Positions 1 through 7,949 of a DNA stretch of 31,263 nt are shown one piece after another. Source of the stretch: an uncultured Lachnospiraceae bacterium (GTDB lineage Bacteria; Bacillota; Clostridia; Lachnospirales; Lachnospiraceae); assembly GCA_910579685.1 (NCBI GenBank), contig CAJTVN010000042.1, positions 1 to 31,263 of the forward strand. The letters run 5' to 3'. The notes beneath the pieces were generated by a model. The model was not told the origin of the DNA and made no database searches. It worked only from the letters and a program-made list of their open reading frames with translations. The position numbers were made by a program, and so were the translations under genes. Each line of letters opens with the position of its first letter. Position 1 is the first letter of the stretch.

Positions 1-200
1 TCTTTTTCTGATTTGGTCGTAATATTTTTCTGATTGCCGCCACGCATGCCATTTGGCTGCACTGTTCCGGTTTCCGGGTCAAGATGCCCAATGCACTTAC
101 GTTTTGATTTTGGTTTTTTTGACTTTTTATCCCAGTATGAGACGTTTTCATAAACGTACGTGGTGCCATTCTTGTGTTTTAGATAGACCAGAGATGCCAT
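1..200 (-). CDS. Transposase, IS1634-like, N-terminal 66 residues (cut by window edge)
   Basis: The protein starts MASLVYLKHKNGTTYVYEN and continues with SYWDKKSKKPKSKRKCIGHLD. This is the typical amino-terminal signature of IS1634-type DDE transposases of clostridia, which act by cut-and-paste transposition. Only the first 66 codons are present; the catalytic DDE domain lies outside the window. The start at 198-200 follows a homopolymeric G tract (minus strand of 208-217) that serves as the ribosome site. A good promoter (TTTACA, 17 nt, TATACT on the minus strand) lies at 243-271. The gene reads away from the capsid gene, so the element has inserted at the downstream end of the head genes. 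The family call is by recognition of the N-terminus only. Confidence 0.75.
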   Translation of the reverse strand, partial: MASLVYLKHKNGTTYVYENVSYWDKKSKKPKSKRKCIGHLDPETGTVQPNGMRGGNQKNITTKSEK

Positions 201-242
201 GCTGATTCCCCCCCCCCGACATATGTATAATTCCCTGCTTTT

Positions 243-271
243 AGTATACCATTTATACATATGTTTGTAAA
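243..271 (-). promoter_or_regulatory. Transposase promoter
   Basis: On the minus strand TTTACA (266-271) is separated by 17 nt from TATACT (243-248), about 45 nt upstream of the transposase start. One arm of the 12-bp inverted repeat (253-264) lies in the spacer and the other arm in the leader, so binding by transposase or hairpin formation could damp expression. Confidence 0.55.
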
Positions 272-327
272 GAAAAACATTGGCTAAACACCGATTTTAT
301 AAGGGATTTGGGGAATAAGCTTAAAAC

Positions 328-1377
328 CTATGTATAACAATTGCGGGAGATTAGGATCTTAATATTCCTAAGGACGCCTGCGTGCTCCGTGTTTTTCAGC
401 ACGGTTGCCGCAATCATTTCAACCTCGGCATTCTTCATGACCCCCGGGTTGTTGAAATCAGGGAGATACTTGTCAATCACGGAACCTCCACTAAGACTGA
501 TGCCGTGGAAGCCGTCATTCACGTCAAATTTGACCGCATAAATATCAGTCAGTCCCGTCGTGTTGGTCTCGGCGCCACTTATCTTCCTGGCGATTCCCTT
601 TTTCACGACAGCGTTTGAAACTGCTGCCGCAGAAGATCCCTCTCCAGAAACCGTGTAATGGTTCTGTAAATCCATAAACTGAACGCCGTCAATACTTGTG
701 ATCTTCCTTCCAAATGCGGTTTCGGATTCTGTCTTGTAACCAAGGATCCGGGCCACCGTCTGTATTTTGGCGATCATATCCGTATTCAGAAGCAGCGCAT
801 CCGCATTTGTCGTTCTGATGAGCAGGTTCAAGGCCTCATAAAACTCATCTGCGTTCGCTTTAAGTTTACTGATATCGGACAGGTCAATGGCCTTTGCGGT
901 TCCAAACTCTGTTGACGTCCCCGCCACCATGGAATCCAGGCCCTCAAATTCCGGACTGTCCGTTGCGGAAGTTGCCGCCGCGTCGCCATTAATCAGCGTG
1001 TAGTGAAACAGGGAGACAACCGCCTTGATATGTTCCTCGATCTGGTAGGCGAGGTTGTCAAATTTCCCCGCCACCTTATTCAGCACCCTGTCAAGCTGGA
1101 CTTCGCCGCCCATGATCGCAAGGCTTGCCTCAAATTCCTTTTTTGTCGCCGTGGAAGCGGTATAAGACTTATTGAGCTTCCTGAACTGGGCCGTCGCCGG
1201 AAGCACCTTTCTCATATACTTGTATTTCATGGTGGATCCGCCGCCGCTTGCGGAAACGCAGTCATCAAACTGCAGTCTCGCCAGTATGTCCGACTGTCTG
1301 ATAAAGATATCAACGATCTGCCCGAATATCTTGTCAGACATGCCCTTCTTCAATTCTTCAAGTGTCATAACCGCCAT
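328..1377 (-). CDS. Major capsid protein
   Basis: This is a 349-residue head shell protein, the last gene of the packaging/head block in the window. The N-terminus MAVMTLEELKKG, the segment Q-SDILARLQFDD and the lysine-rich strand after it are typical of capsid proteins that follow a GP20-type scaffold in clostridial phages; an HK97-like fold is expected. I chose the ATG at 1375-1377, since AAAGGTG lies about 7 nt upstream, over the ATG two codons earlier, which is too close to that site. The C-terminus is odd: after VLRNIKI the last residues (LISRNCYT) are read from sequence that looks like insertion-sequence end. The native tail has therefore probably been replaced by a few foreign residues. 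Confidence 0.75.
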   Translation of the reverse strand: MAVMTLEELKKGMSDKIFGQIVDIFIRQSDILARLQFDDCVSASGGGSTMKYKYMRKVLPATAQFRKLNKSYTASTATKKEFEASLAIMGGEVQLDRVLNKVAGKFDNLAYQIEEHIKAVVSLFHYTLINGDAAATSATDSPEFEGLDSMVAGTSTEFGTAKAIDLSDISKLKANADEFYEALNLLIRTTNADALLLNTDMIAKIQTVARILGYKTESETAFGRKITSIDGVQFMDLQNHYTVSGEGSSAAAVSNAVVKKGIARKISGAETNTTGLTDIYAVKFDVNDGFHGISLSGGSVIDKYLPDFNNPGVMKNAEVEMIAATVLKNTEHAGVLRNIKILISRNCYT

Positions 1378-1402
1378 AATCATTCACCTTTTTAACCTTT
1401 CT

Positions 1403-2014
1403 TTATTCTGCGGAATTTTCATATCTTTGTTTCAGCGCCTCGGCCAGCGTTCCAGGCTCGGGGGCACCGGTTTCCCCGTCCTTTTCAAGCCTGTGCTCCT
1501 GATACTGTCTTTCCTCACCGGAGGCGAAATTGGACGGATACTGCTTTTTCAGCCCGGATACCAGATCCTCCTGTCCGTTCAGCTTTCCGTCTTCCCCAAG
1601 TTTCAGTTCTCCTGCCTGTCCCGCCTTGAATATCAGGTAATCAATATCTGATACTTTGGCATCCGCATCCAGAAGAGCAAGCTTTAAAGCGGACTCGATC
1701 TTCAAGGCTTCGTTTTCCTTTTTAAGGGCCGCAACCGTGGTTTCGTACTCTGTGAGTTTCCCCTGCAGCGCCTCGTCACCATTGGTGTTCTTTTTAAGCT
1801 CTTCGATCAAATCCTGCGCCGTTTTTAACTGTTCTGCAACGGAGCTCTTGTCCGCTTCCAATTCGGAATACTTTTCTTTGGAAACATAATTCCCTTCTGA
1901 CAGATCGGCGTACCTTACGTGCTTTAATTTGTCCGGTTCTTTCGCATTGGCCGCATCAATGGCCGCCTTGACCTGTTCAAACAGATCCTTTTCCAGCAAT
2001 TCCTCTAATTTCAT
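1403..2014 (-). CDS. Phage scaffold protein, GP20 type
   Basis: This 203-residue protein guides capsid assembly and is then lost from the head. It begins MKLEELLEKDLFEQVKAAID and has a charged coiled-coil region (about residues 45-110, heptads rich in E, K, L) followed by a short conserved C-terminal part with LLDADAKVSDIDYLIFKAG. That arrangement is the one of Phage_GP20/minor structural GP20 proteins. The ATG follows AAAGGGGA. It lies 25 nt upstream of the capsid gene, the classic scaffold-capsid pair. The stretch upstream of it contains a terminator-like hairpin, so expression may need a local promoter or antitermination. Confidence 0.8.
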   Translation of the reverse strand: MKLEELLEKDLFEQVKAAIDAANAKEPDKLKHVRYADLSEGNYVSKEKYSELEADKSSVAEQLKTAQDLIEELKKNTNGDEALQGKLTEYETTVAALKKENEALKIESALKLALLDADAKVSDIDYLIFKAGQAGELKLGEDGKLNGQEDLVSGLKKQYPSNFASGEERQYQEHRLEKDGETGAPEPGTLAEALKQRYENSAE

Positions 2015-2029
2015 TTTTTCCCCTTTCCT

Positions 2030-2330
2030 GCATTACGTTTTATGCGGTTTCTCCCGCCATGCATCGCCTGTTTTTTTCTCTGTGCGCAAGAGATATTCCG
2101 GCCGCAGTTTTAACGCCGTGAGGACGGTTTCGGGCAATAAAAAACACCAGCGTTTCGCTGATGTTCGATAACATGTTATGGCATAGCATTTTTATACTTC
2201 TTTCAATAAACAAGAGTCCTCCGGCAGGCGTGGCGTTCCCCTGCATCTCTTTTGACCCATAAGGTGTGTGGCTGCCACGAAATTGACCACCTCGAAGAAC
2301 TCTCTTTATTGTATGTACATCATAGCAGAA
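2030..2330 (-). ncRNA. 300-nt gap inside the head operon; possible RNA element
   Basis: No convincing gene fills this gap between minor head and scaffold genes. The minus strand carries GTGGCAGCCAC (a short palindrome near 2272), a 32-codon GTG frame starting GTGGTCAATTTCGTGGCAGC, and then a terminator-like hairpin at 2135-2165. The 68-codon frame at 2040-2246 has no good ribosome site. The mix of palindromes, a terminator in mid-operon and weak coding makes a regulatory or small RNA element plausible. This is inference; it could equally be a decayed gene. Confidence 0.3.
2135..2165 (-). terminator. Intrinsic terminator between minor head and scaffold genes
   Basis: On the minus strand ATCAGCG-AAA-CGCTGGT is followed directly by TTTTTTATT. 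The stem is 7-8 bp with one G-T pair and has a clear U tract. It would end transcripts coming from the terminase-portal side before the scaffold and capsid genes. Confidence 0.6.
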
Positions 2331-3686
2331 TTACTCCTTTTTGTAAAGAATCTCTTTCGTCCTAAGATAACGGTTCCACCTTTTTTCATCAATTTTTAGA
2401 AAAGTGATGATAGAATTTTTATAACCCTCCGGTTCTTTTGACGTGCATAGTCTGAGTACCGTCTGAAATCTTTCATCCCCATCCAAAATCTCTTTTAATA
2501 TTACCGCAGTATCCGGCTTATTTGCTTTGATTATATAATCTGGTTCGGCGACTATCTGACCAAAATATTGTGAAAACCTTTCATAGTCACTCGGATGCCT
2601 GTCCTTTATATGCTGAATCTGATTATCCGTAATAACTACCTCATCCGTCACAATATCGTCCGTTATGCATTTATAAATATCTTTATTAATCTTCCCGACC
2701 AGATGCACCTGTATTTCCTCTTTTTTATCCCTGTTGATTTTATACGCCTTTTCCTTGAACTCATTATAGTCTTTTGCCTTTATCTCGACAAGCTCATTTT
2801 TATCACCGTCCCACTTTGTATAATACTCCTGTTCCGACAAAGCCCGTCTGGCACGTTGCAGAAGACAGCATCTGCAGTTACAGTCCTCGGAAGGATCTCC
2901 AAAGCCTCCCGGATACATGGCCCTCTTTCCCGCCACCTCGAACGGCTCCTCCACTTCCCTTACCTGGCCGTCCAGTTCCCGGTGGTGCGGCCTTGTCAGA
3001 CCGTCAAGCGTGGAATCCCACTGCTTTACCACGTCAGCGCCTTTTCCTTTTGCCTTCTGCTGACAATGCAATGCGGCCTCCTGCTGAACCCTGTGTCCCT
3101 CCGTCCGGGCGATCAATGCCGCCCTGTTATAAGCCTTTGAAAAGGGGCTGTTCATTCCCGCCGCTATCGATACCGCTATCCGGTTCCACGAGGAACCGTT
3201 ACTGATTCCCCTTGAAAGCTCCGACCTTATGGATTTTTTCAGGTCATCCACGTTTTCACCCATGCGTCCGTACAGCCCGTGTGAGATCTGGGAATCCACC
3301 TGTATGGCAAGAACCGCCTCCTCCTGATTGATCGGAAGGATCAGCGGAATTCCCTGCCCCTGAAGATCGTATAATGTCCCGAAAAAACCATTCTCATAAC
3401 AAACGGTCAGATAGTCCGCAATCGACGTAAAAGACTTTGCATTCATGCTATCCAGCACGCTGTCAAGCTGTTTTTTCAGGGCCTCCTGATACTGCTGCTG
3501 CCAGATCACGGACTGTAGATTTTCCAGATCCGTCCGCATGGATAATTCACGGATTTTCACTTCACAATCCCTCGCCGCCTGCTCATATACCTTCTTTAAC
3601 TGCCTGAGAATTTCTTTTTCCTCCGCAACATGGATCTTCTGAACCTCGATCTGTCTTTTATTCACCGATATCACCGCCTCCGTCAT
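2331..3686 (-). CDS. Minor head protein (SPP1 gp7/Mu F type) with C-terminal PBECR-like nuclease domain
   Basis: This 451-residue head protein is probably attached to the portal and ejected or involved in DNA entry. Residues about 155-275 form the Mu-F/SPP1-gp7 domain: ARTEGHRVQQEA, WDSTLDGLTRPHHRELDGQ, YPGGFGDPSEDCNCRCC. Residues about 325-451 are a separate domain with ITDNQIQHIKDRHP, an aspartate-proline-rich middle and the ending KNSIITFLKIDEKRWNRYLR. That pattern matches the phage-Barnase-EndoU-ColicinE5/D-RelE-like (PBECR) nuclease domains often fused to phage head proteins. The start overlaps the end of the portal gene by 29 nt, which implies translational coupling. No separate immunity gene is evident. 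The nuclease activity is inferred from family resemblance. Confidence 0.8.
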   Translation of the reverse strand: MTEAVISVNKRQIEVQKIHVAEEKEILRQLKKVYEQAARDCEVKIRELSMRTDLENLQSVIWQQQYQEALKKQLDSVLDSMNAKSFTSIADYLTVCYENGFFGTLYDLQGQGIPLILPINQEEAVLAIQVDSQISHGLYGRMGENVDDLKKSIRSELSRGISNGSSWNRIAVSIAAGMNSPFSKAYNRAALIARTEGHRVQQEAALHCQQKAKGKGADVVKQWDSTLDGLTRPHHRELDGQVREVEEPFEVAGKRAMYPGGFGDPSEDCNCRCCLLQRARRALSEQEYYTKWDGDKNELVEIKAKDYNEFKEKAYKINRDKKEEIQVHLVGKINKDIYKCITDDIVTDEVVITDNQIQHIKDRHPSDYERFSQYFGQIVAEPDYIIKANKPDTAVILKEILDGDERFQTVLRLCTSKEPEGYKNSIITFLKIDEKRWNRYLRTKEILYKKE

Positions 3687-5130
3687 CCGGTACCAGACGG
3701 TTCAACGCCTCCTCTGCCTGCCTGGTCTTTTTGTCCTCATTCATTTCATCAAGCTTCTCGTTCACCTCCTCGTAATCCAGTTCCAGTATCTCGCAAAGCG
3801 CTCTCAGAACCGTCTCCTGATCAAGATCCTGAGCCGCTGTCATCAGATTGTTAATCAGCTGTCCCTGCCTCTGGGCGTTCAGCAGTTCAATCTGGGCGTT
3901 ATCCTGCGCATTCGTCATCACTTCCCTTTCAAAACGGATATAGACGTCCTCCATCTGGTAATCCGCTTCCAGAGCCGTGTTTATCTCATCCAATGCCACC
4001 CGGACCATTTTTCTCAGGAACTGTTTCAGGCGAATTTCCAGTTTGTTAGATTTTAAGTCAAGCAAAGCGTATCTGCTTTTGATAACGATATTGGTAATAT
4101 TCCCATCTCCGATCTGTGCGGAATTGAATCCCATGCCAAAACGGTAAATATTTTTTTCATCCAGTTCCAGTTTCACTTTTCTCGCCTCATAGGGAACATC
4201 TATCGTTTTGATATCCACCCCGCCTTCGGAAGACACGCCCACATGCTTTTTTACCCGGATATTCTGGATCATTTCATCCATATCCATGCCTTCGAAGCCT
4301 TTTACGACATAAATCCCTTCCGCAACGTCCTGCAGGTTATTGGATAGCCCGCACGCCATAAGATCATAATCGTCAATCAGGTCTTTGACCGGCTTTAATC
4401 CCGATACCTGCTTTCGGTTATTATCCAGCCGGAAAAAAGGAATAAATCCATATCCGCCGTTTCCCTCATAATACAGGGCGTCATCACCTGACTTTGTATA
4501 AGTAATATGCGGCCTGGGATTGATTTCTACGGAGGCGTCCGCTTCGAGCTTCCCGTCATTTTTCTGCACGTAATACCATGTCTTGTTTTCGTCCCAGACT
4601 TCGATCCTCTTGATTTCCGTCTGGCCCTTGTCAATCCGGTCAACATACCAGTAAATAACATAGGCGCATCCGTCATCCGTGTCTTTTTCTCTGACATCTA
4701 TCACTCCCAAGGAATCCGCCGTCATGAATTTTGTCTTCCCGTTAACCGCCTTATAAGCATACATGTGCTCGAATCCTTTAGCGATACATCCCGTGAGACA
4801 CTCCTGAAGCTCCGCCTTGAAATCGTCACCGAAATACATGCTCAGCTGCTCCTGTAGCTTTTCATCATCCGATCTGACAAAATCGCCCTCTCCCGAAAGC
4901 ATGTACTGAACCTGCTGATCAACCAGCTCTGTGAAAAAAGGATGCGAAATCTTAATGTTGCTCCTTAGTTTGTCCTCCTGCAGTTTGCCGTCGCCATCCA
5001 CATAATACACTTTGTAATTTTTTATATCATGCTCTGCGTCATAATAGGCCTGCCCTTTTCTGGCAAGTTCTTTTTTCTTTGACTGTCTGTCATTATTAAT
5101 AAACTTTAAAATTTCCGCCTCTGTCAGCAT
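3658..5130 (-). CDS. Portal protein, SPP1 gp6-like
   Basis: This 490-residue protein forms the dodecameric ring at the head vertex through which DNA is pumped. Recognisable segments are KISHPFFTELVDQQVQYMLSG near residue 65, the FIPFFRLDNNR core and SGLKPVKDLIDDYDLMACGL, all characteristic of the Phage_prot_Gp6 family. The acidic C-terminus (EMNEDKKTRQAEEALNRLV) is usual. It lies 12 nt after the large terminase gene and overlaps the minor head gene, keeping the standard terminase-portal-head order. Length is normal for the family. Confidence 0.92.
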   Translation of the reverse strand: MLTEAEILKFINNDRQSKKKELARKGQAYYDAEHDIKNYKVYYVDGDGKLQEDKLRSNIKISHPFFTELVDQQVQYMLSGEGDFVRSDDEKLQEQLSMYFGDDFKAELQECLTGCIAKGFEHMYAYKAVNGKTKFMTADSLGVIDVREKDTDDGCAYVIYWYVDRIDKGQTEIKRIEVWDENKTWYYVQKNDGKLEADASVEINPRPHITYTKSGDDALYYEGNGGYGFIPFFRLDNNRKQVSGLKPVKDLIDDYDLMACGLSNNLQDVAEGIYVVKGFEGMDMDEMIQNIRVKKHVGVSSEGGVDIKTIDVPYEARKVKLELDEKNIYRFGMGFNSAQIGDGNITNIVIKSRYALLDLKSNKLEIRLKQFLRKMVRVALDEINTALEADYQMEDVYIRFEREVMTNAQDNAQIELLNAQRQGQLINNLMTAAQDLDQETVLRALCEILELDYEEVNEKLDEMNEDKKTRQAEEALNRLVPDDGGGDIGE

Positions 5131-5142
5131 TTTCCACCATCC

Positions 5143-6534
5143 TTAATACAGCCATGTGTCAGGCTCGTACAGCGCAAGCGTAAGGGAATCAGCCGTATCC
5201 GGGGATCCGATTCCCCTTTTCTTCATTTCTTCCTTGCTTTCCAGCTGAATTTTTCCTCTGGAAGTCATATGGTACTTTCTCACGCTCAGCTGTTTGATCA
5301 TCTCATCATCCTTGGGAAGATCGATCTGAACCGCACTTTTCCCCTGCATGCTGTTTGAAAAATTAGTTTCAAGCAGCTCCTTCACGTTTCCCCAGAGCTG
5401 GGCTCCCAGATTAAAATAGTATTCGTCCTTTGCCTTATCCCCGTTATTTACCGGAATCACCCTGAAAGGAAGTCTCTCTTCCCGGATCACTTCTTTCAGC
5501 CGGTCGGTCACGCCGCCGCCCACGCCCGTGTCATCCACCTTGATCATGCAGTTTTTTAACTGGGAAAAACGCCTCATGTATTCCTTGCAGCACCGGATCA
5601 CGTTCCCGGCTGTTTCCATGGTGTCTTTTTTAGCGTATTTTCTAAATTCGTAGACTTTGGCACTGATTCTTAGCGTTATAACCGTTTTGTCATCTCCGAA
5701 TCTCGCAACATCAACGCCAATATGAAGCGTCTTTGCCGAATCGATCTCCGCCTGTTCAATGCGGTTTTCCCTGGAACACGCAAGCTCCACTGTTTCCAGT
5801 GATATAAAGGAATCCAATGCTCCTTTGGGGAAATTCCCGTCAACACGAACTCTGACCACGTCGGAATCCTTTCCGTACTTGGATTCCAGCATGACAATGT
5901 TATCCTTTGACGTGCGTTTGGAATTCCGGCTGCTTACCGTGTGCGTCCGGAACTTATCCCTGTCTTTATTAAAAGCATCATAGAACACTCCATCGATCCG
6001 GTTAGGGTTGCCCATTAAAAGAAGCTTGTTATCCATGCCTGTCAGTGTTCCCAATATCGCCTCCATAATCGGATCCGCAACGCCGGAGGCTTCGTCAACC
6101 ACGATCAACATATGGTCTTCATGAAATCCCTGCATATTCTCCGGCTTGGTTGCCGTTTTTGCCGTGGCAAACCACCGTTCGGAATCGCCGTTCATGTAAA
6201 CTTTTGTCTTCGTCCATGTCAAAAGATTTTTTACTCTGGAACTGTCAAGCCATTTGGATATTTCGGCCCAAAGCACGTCATAGAGCTGCTGCATGGTGGG
6301 CGCCGTGGCTATCACTTTTGAGTAGGGCCTGCACGTAAGGAACCATATTACCAGTCCGGCTTCCAGGGCTGTTTTTCCGACACCTTGACCGGATTTGACT
6401 GCGACTTTAGCATGTTGCGCCACGTCAGCTGCAACCTCTCCCTGCCAATCATCACAACTCATATCAAGCATGTCTTCCAGAAAGGCAACCGGATTGTCAT
6501 AATAGACTTCCAATACGTCAGCCAGTTCCTCCAT
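5143..6534 (-). CDS. terL: Terminase large subunit
   Basis: This 463-residue motor cuts concatemeric DNA and packages it into the procapsid. The ATPase has Walker A GQGVGKT (about residues 49-55), an adenine-binding ATAPTMQQ segment and Walker B MLIVVDEASG (about residue 142), then the coupling motif LLMGNPNR. The C-terminal RNase H-like nuclease shows IGVDVARFGDDKT (about residue 272) and a second acidic cluster KVDDTGVGGGV. I chose the ATG at 6532-6534 with GAAGGAG upstream; a GTG four codons earlier is in frame but sits directly on that ribosome site. The N-terminus overlaps the small terminase gene by 17 nt. Confidence 0.93.
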   Translation of the reverse strand: MEELADVLEVYYDNPVAFLEDMLDMSCDDWQGEVAADVAQHAKVAVKSGQGVGKTALEAGLVIWFLTCRPYSKVIATAPTMQQLYDVLWAEISKWLDSSRVKNLLTWTKTKVYMNGDSERWFATAKTATKPENMQGFHEDHMLIVVDEASGVADPIMEAILGTLTGMDNKLLLMGNPNRIDGVFYDAFNKDRDKFRTHTVSSRNSKRTSKDNIVMLESKYGKDSDVVRVRVDGNFPKGALDSFISLETVELACSRENRIEQAEIDSAKTLHIGVDVARFGDDKTVITLRISAKVYEFRKYAKKDTMETAGNVIRCCKEYMRRFSQLKNCMIKVDDTGVGGGVTDRLKEVIREERLPFRVIPVNNGDKAKDEYYFNLGAQLWGNVKELLETNFSNSMQGKSAVQIDLPKDDEMIKQLSVRKYHMTSRGKIQLESKEEMKKRGIGSPDTADSLTLALYEPDTWLY

Positions 6535-7249
6535 CCGCTTTCTCACTCCTTCGCTTTGCTATCTCAATGATCGCCGCCTTCCAATCCTTTGCCTGTTCCT
6601 TGTTTTCATCTTTCTGAATCACTTGGGATTTTAAAACCTCAATTCTGGCTGTTTGCTCCGCCGTGGCCAGATCCCAGTTTTCATGTAAAAGCTCGTCGTA
6701 CTGTCTGATCAGGCCTCGTAGCTCGCCCTGGGCCCTGGCCTGGGATTTTAAGAAATTTGCATGCTTATCCCAGGCCTGTTGCACTTCCCATTTTTCGCCA
6801 ATCACATTTCCGTCCTGTTCTGCAATCTTTTCTATTGTTTTGTCTTCCTGATTACGGACATACATAATCTTTTGCGCCCGGATAATGGCCACATAGGCGA
6901 TCTGGATCTGATCCCATAAGACGTCCAGAGGATCCTCCGGCATATTCTCAATAATAGAAAAGGCCTCCTTCGGAAGATACTTCCGAAAAAGACCATGCTT
7001 TTCTGCGTTGCTATTCTTCTTTGGCGCTCCGTGGCCGGATGCATTCTTGTTGCCCGGCTGCGCGCCTTTATTTTTATCCGAACGTTCGCTTTGTTTATCC
7101 GAACGTTCGTTATCCCACTTATAAGTACTTTTCCATCTTCGGACGGTTCCCTCCGGCAGATCAAGCCGTTTGGAAATATCCACTAGTTTCAACCCTTTTA
7201 GATACAGTTCTCTGGCCTGCTCTATCCGCTCATCAGGCTTCCTGGGCAC
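6518..7249 (-). CDS. terS: Terminase small subunit
   Basis: This 243-residue protein recognises the packaging site and loads the large subunit. It has an N-terminal helix-turn-helix (PDERIEQARELYLKGLKL, then ISKRLDLPEGTVRRWKSTYKW), a low-complexity linker (QPGNKNASGHGAPKKNSNAEKHG) and a helical C-terminal part with a coiled-coil tendency. This layout is typical of clostridial PBSX/phage-type small terminases. I prefer the GTG giving MPRKPDE, with AGAGGTGG 5 nt upstream; two further GTG codons lie just ahead but inside the ribosome site. Confidence 0.88.
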   Translation of the reverse strand: MPRKPDERIEQARELYLKGLKLVDISKRLDLPEGTVRRWKSTYKWDNERSDKQSERSDKNKGAQPGNKNASGHGAPKKNSNAEKHGLFRKYLPKEAFSIIENMPEDPLDVLWDQIQIAYVAIIRAQKIMYVRNQEDKTIEKIAEQDGNVIGEKWEVQQAWDKHANFLKSQARAQGELRGLIRQYDELLHENWDLATAEQTARIEVLKSQVIQKDENKEQAKDWKAAIIEIAKRRSEKADGGTG

Positions 7250-7285
7250 GATCACCACCTCTCAATCGTTTGTTTTGGAAAAAAA

Positions 7286-7918
7286 TCATTTGCCTTCTTC
7301 AATATCGGTTAAATCTGTTAAGCGACTCACTGCATATGCATTAAACAGCACATATATATTGCGAATAAAGCTCAAGACCCTCCATAACAATTCAGCAGAA
7401 AACATATAAAACACTAATATCAATATAAATGCTACGAAATTGCTAATTTGTGTGCTTGATAACAAAATGAAATCTTCGGGAATACATGGAACAGTCACAG
7501 TTAGCGCTAAGCAGACTACTATCGCAATGATATACAACATCATCAATGATACAAAACTGTTATTAACTTCCTCTAGCTTACTCTTTTCCTTTCTTCCCTT
7601 TTCACTTTTTGAAATTATCAACATAATTAGTAAATTATCATTTAATAATGCCTGAAAAAAAACAAACCCCGTGAATATTATACCAAATAGGGATAAAAAG
7701 GCGCTTAGCAAAGTATTACATACGTTTCCAAACAATTCCACTATATTATGTGAGTAAATCATAAAACAAGAAGGCAGCAGGCACACTCCAAATATGATGC
7801 CCTTCTCTTTCCAATTTTTCTTATTAGGTAGAAATATATAAAACGAATTTAACAGTATATTTTCAGATGAATCATTCTTAAGTAACGCCTTCAAAATACT
7901 TTCTTTCACCCGTATCAT
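7286..7918 (-). CDS. Four-helix membrane protein of unknown function, second gene of a two-gene cargo module
   Basis: I do not recognise the family. The 210-residue product has four predicted membrane segments at about 39-57, 66-91, 122-143 and 158-176. A charged loop between the second and third (SKSEKGRKEKSKLEE) should be cytoplasmic, and the tail is acidic. The ATG follows a strong site (ACGGAGGTAATTC). It starts 32 nt after the stop of the soluble partner, so the two are co-transcribed. Base composition is far more AT-rich than the terminase genes next to it, which suggests recent acquisition. A soluble sensor plus a membrane effector is a common layout for superinfection-exclusion and abortive-infection systems, but that role is inference. 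Confidence 0.7.
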   Translation of the reverse strand: MIRVKESILKALLKNDSSENILLNSFYIFLPNKKNWKEKGIIFGVCLLPSCFMIYSHNIVELFGNVCNTLLSAFLSLFGIIFTGFVFFQALLNDNLLIMLIISKSEKGRKEKSKLEEVNNSFVSLMMLYIIAIVVCLALTVTVPCIPEDFILLSSTQISNFVAFILILVFYMFSAELLWRVLSFIRNIYVLFNAYAVSRLTDLTDIEEGK

Positions 7919-7949
7919 GAATTACCTCCGTACTTTAGCATGCATCCAT

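Larger units (their letters stand above)
1..355 (-). mobile_element. End of an IS1634-like insertion sequence
   Basis: The element holds the transposase 5' part plus about 155 nt of untranslated end. The boundary is inferred: the capsid reading frame runs out of normal coding sequence around 345-360, where TTGCGGGAGATTAG is probably the terminal repeat. A 12-bp perfect inverted repeat (219-230 with 253-264, ACATATGTATAA) lies inside the end, across the transposase promoter and leader. The other IS end and a target duplication are outside the window, so the exact edge is uncertain by some 20 nt. Confidence 0.55.

Noticed and set aside
2040..2246. 68-codon frame between minor head and scaffold genes
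   Set aside because: No ribosome site, a terminator hairpin inside it, and no recognisable protein pattern.
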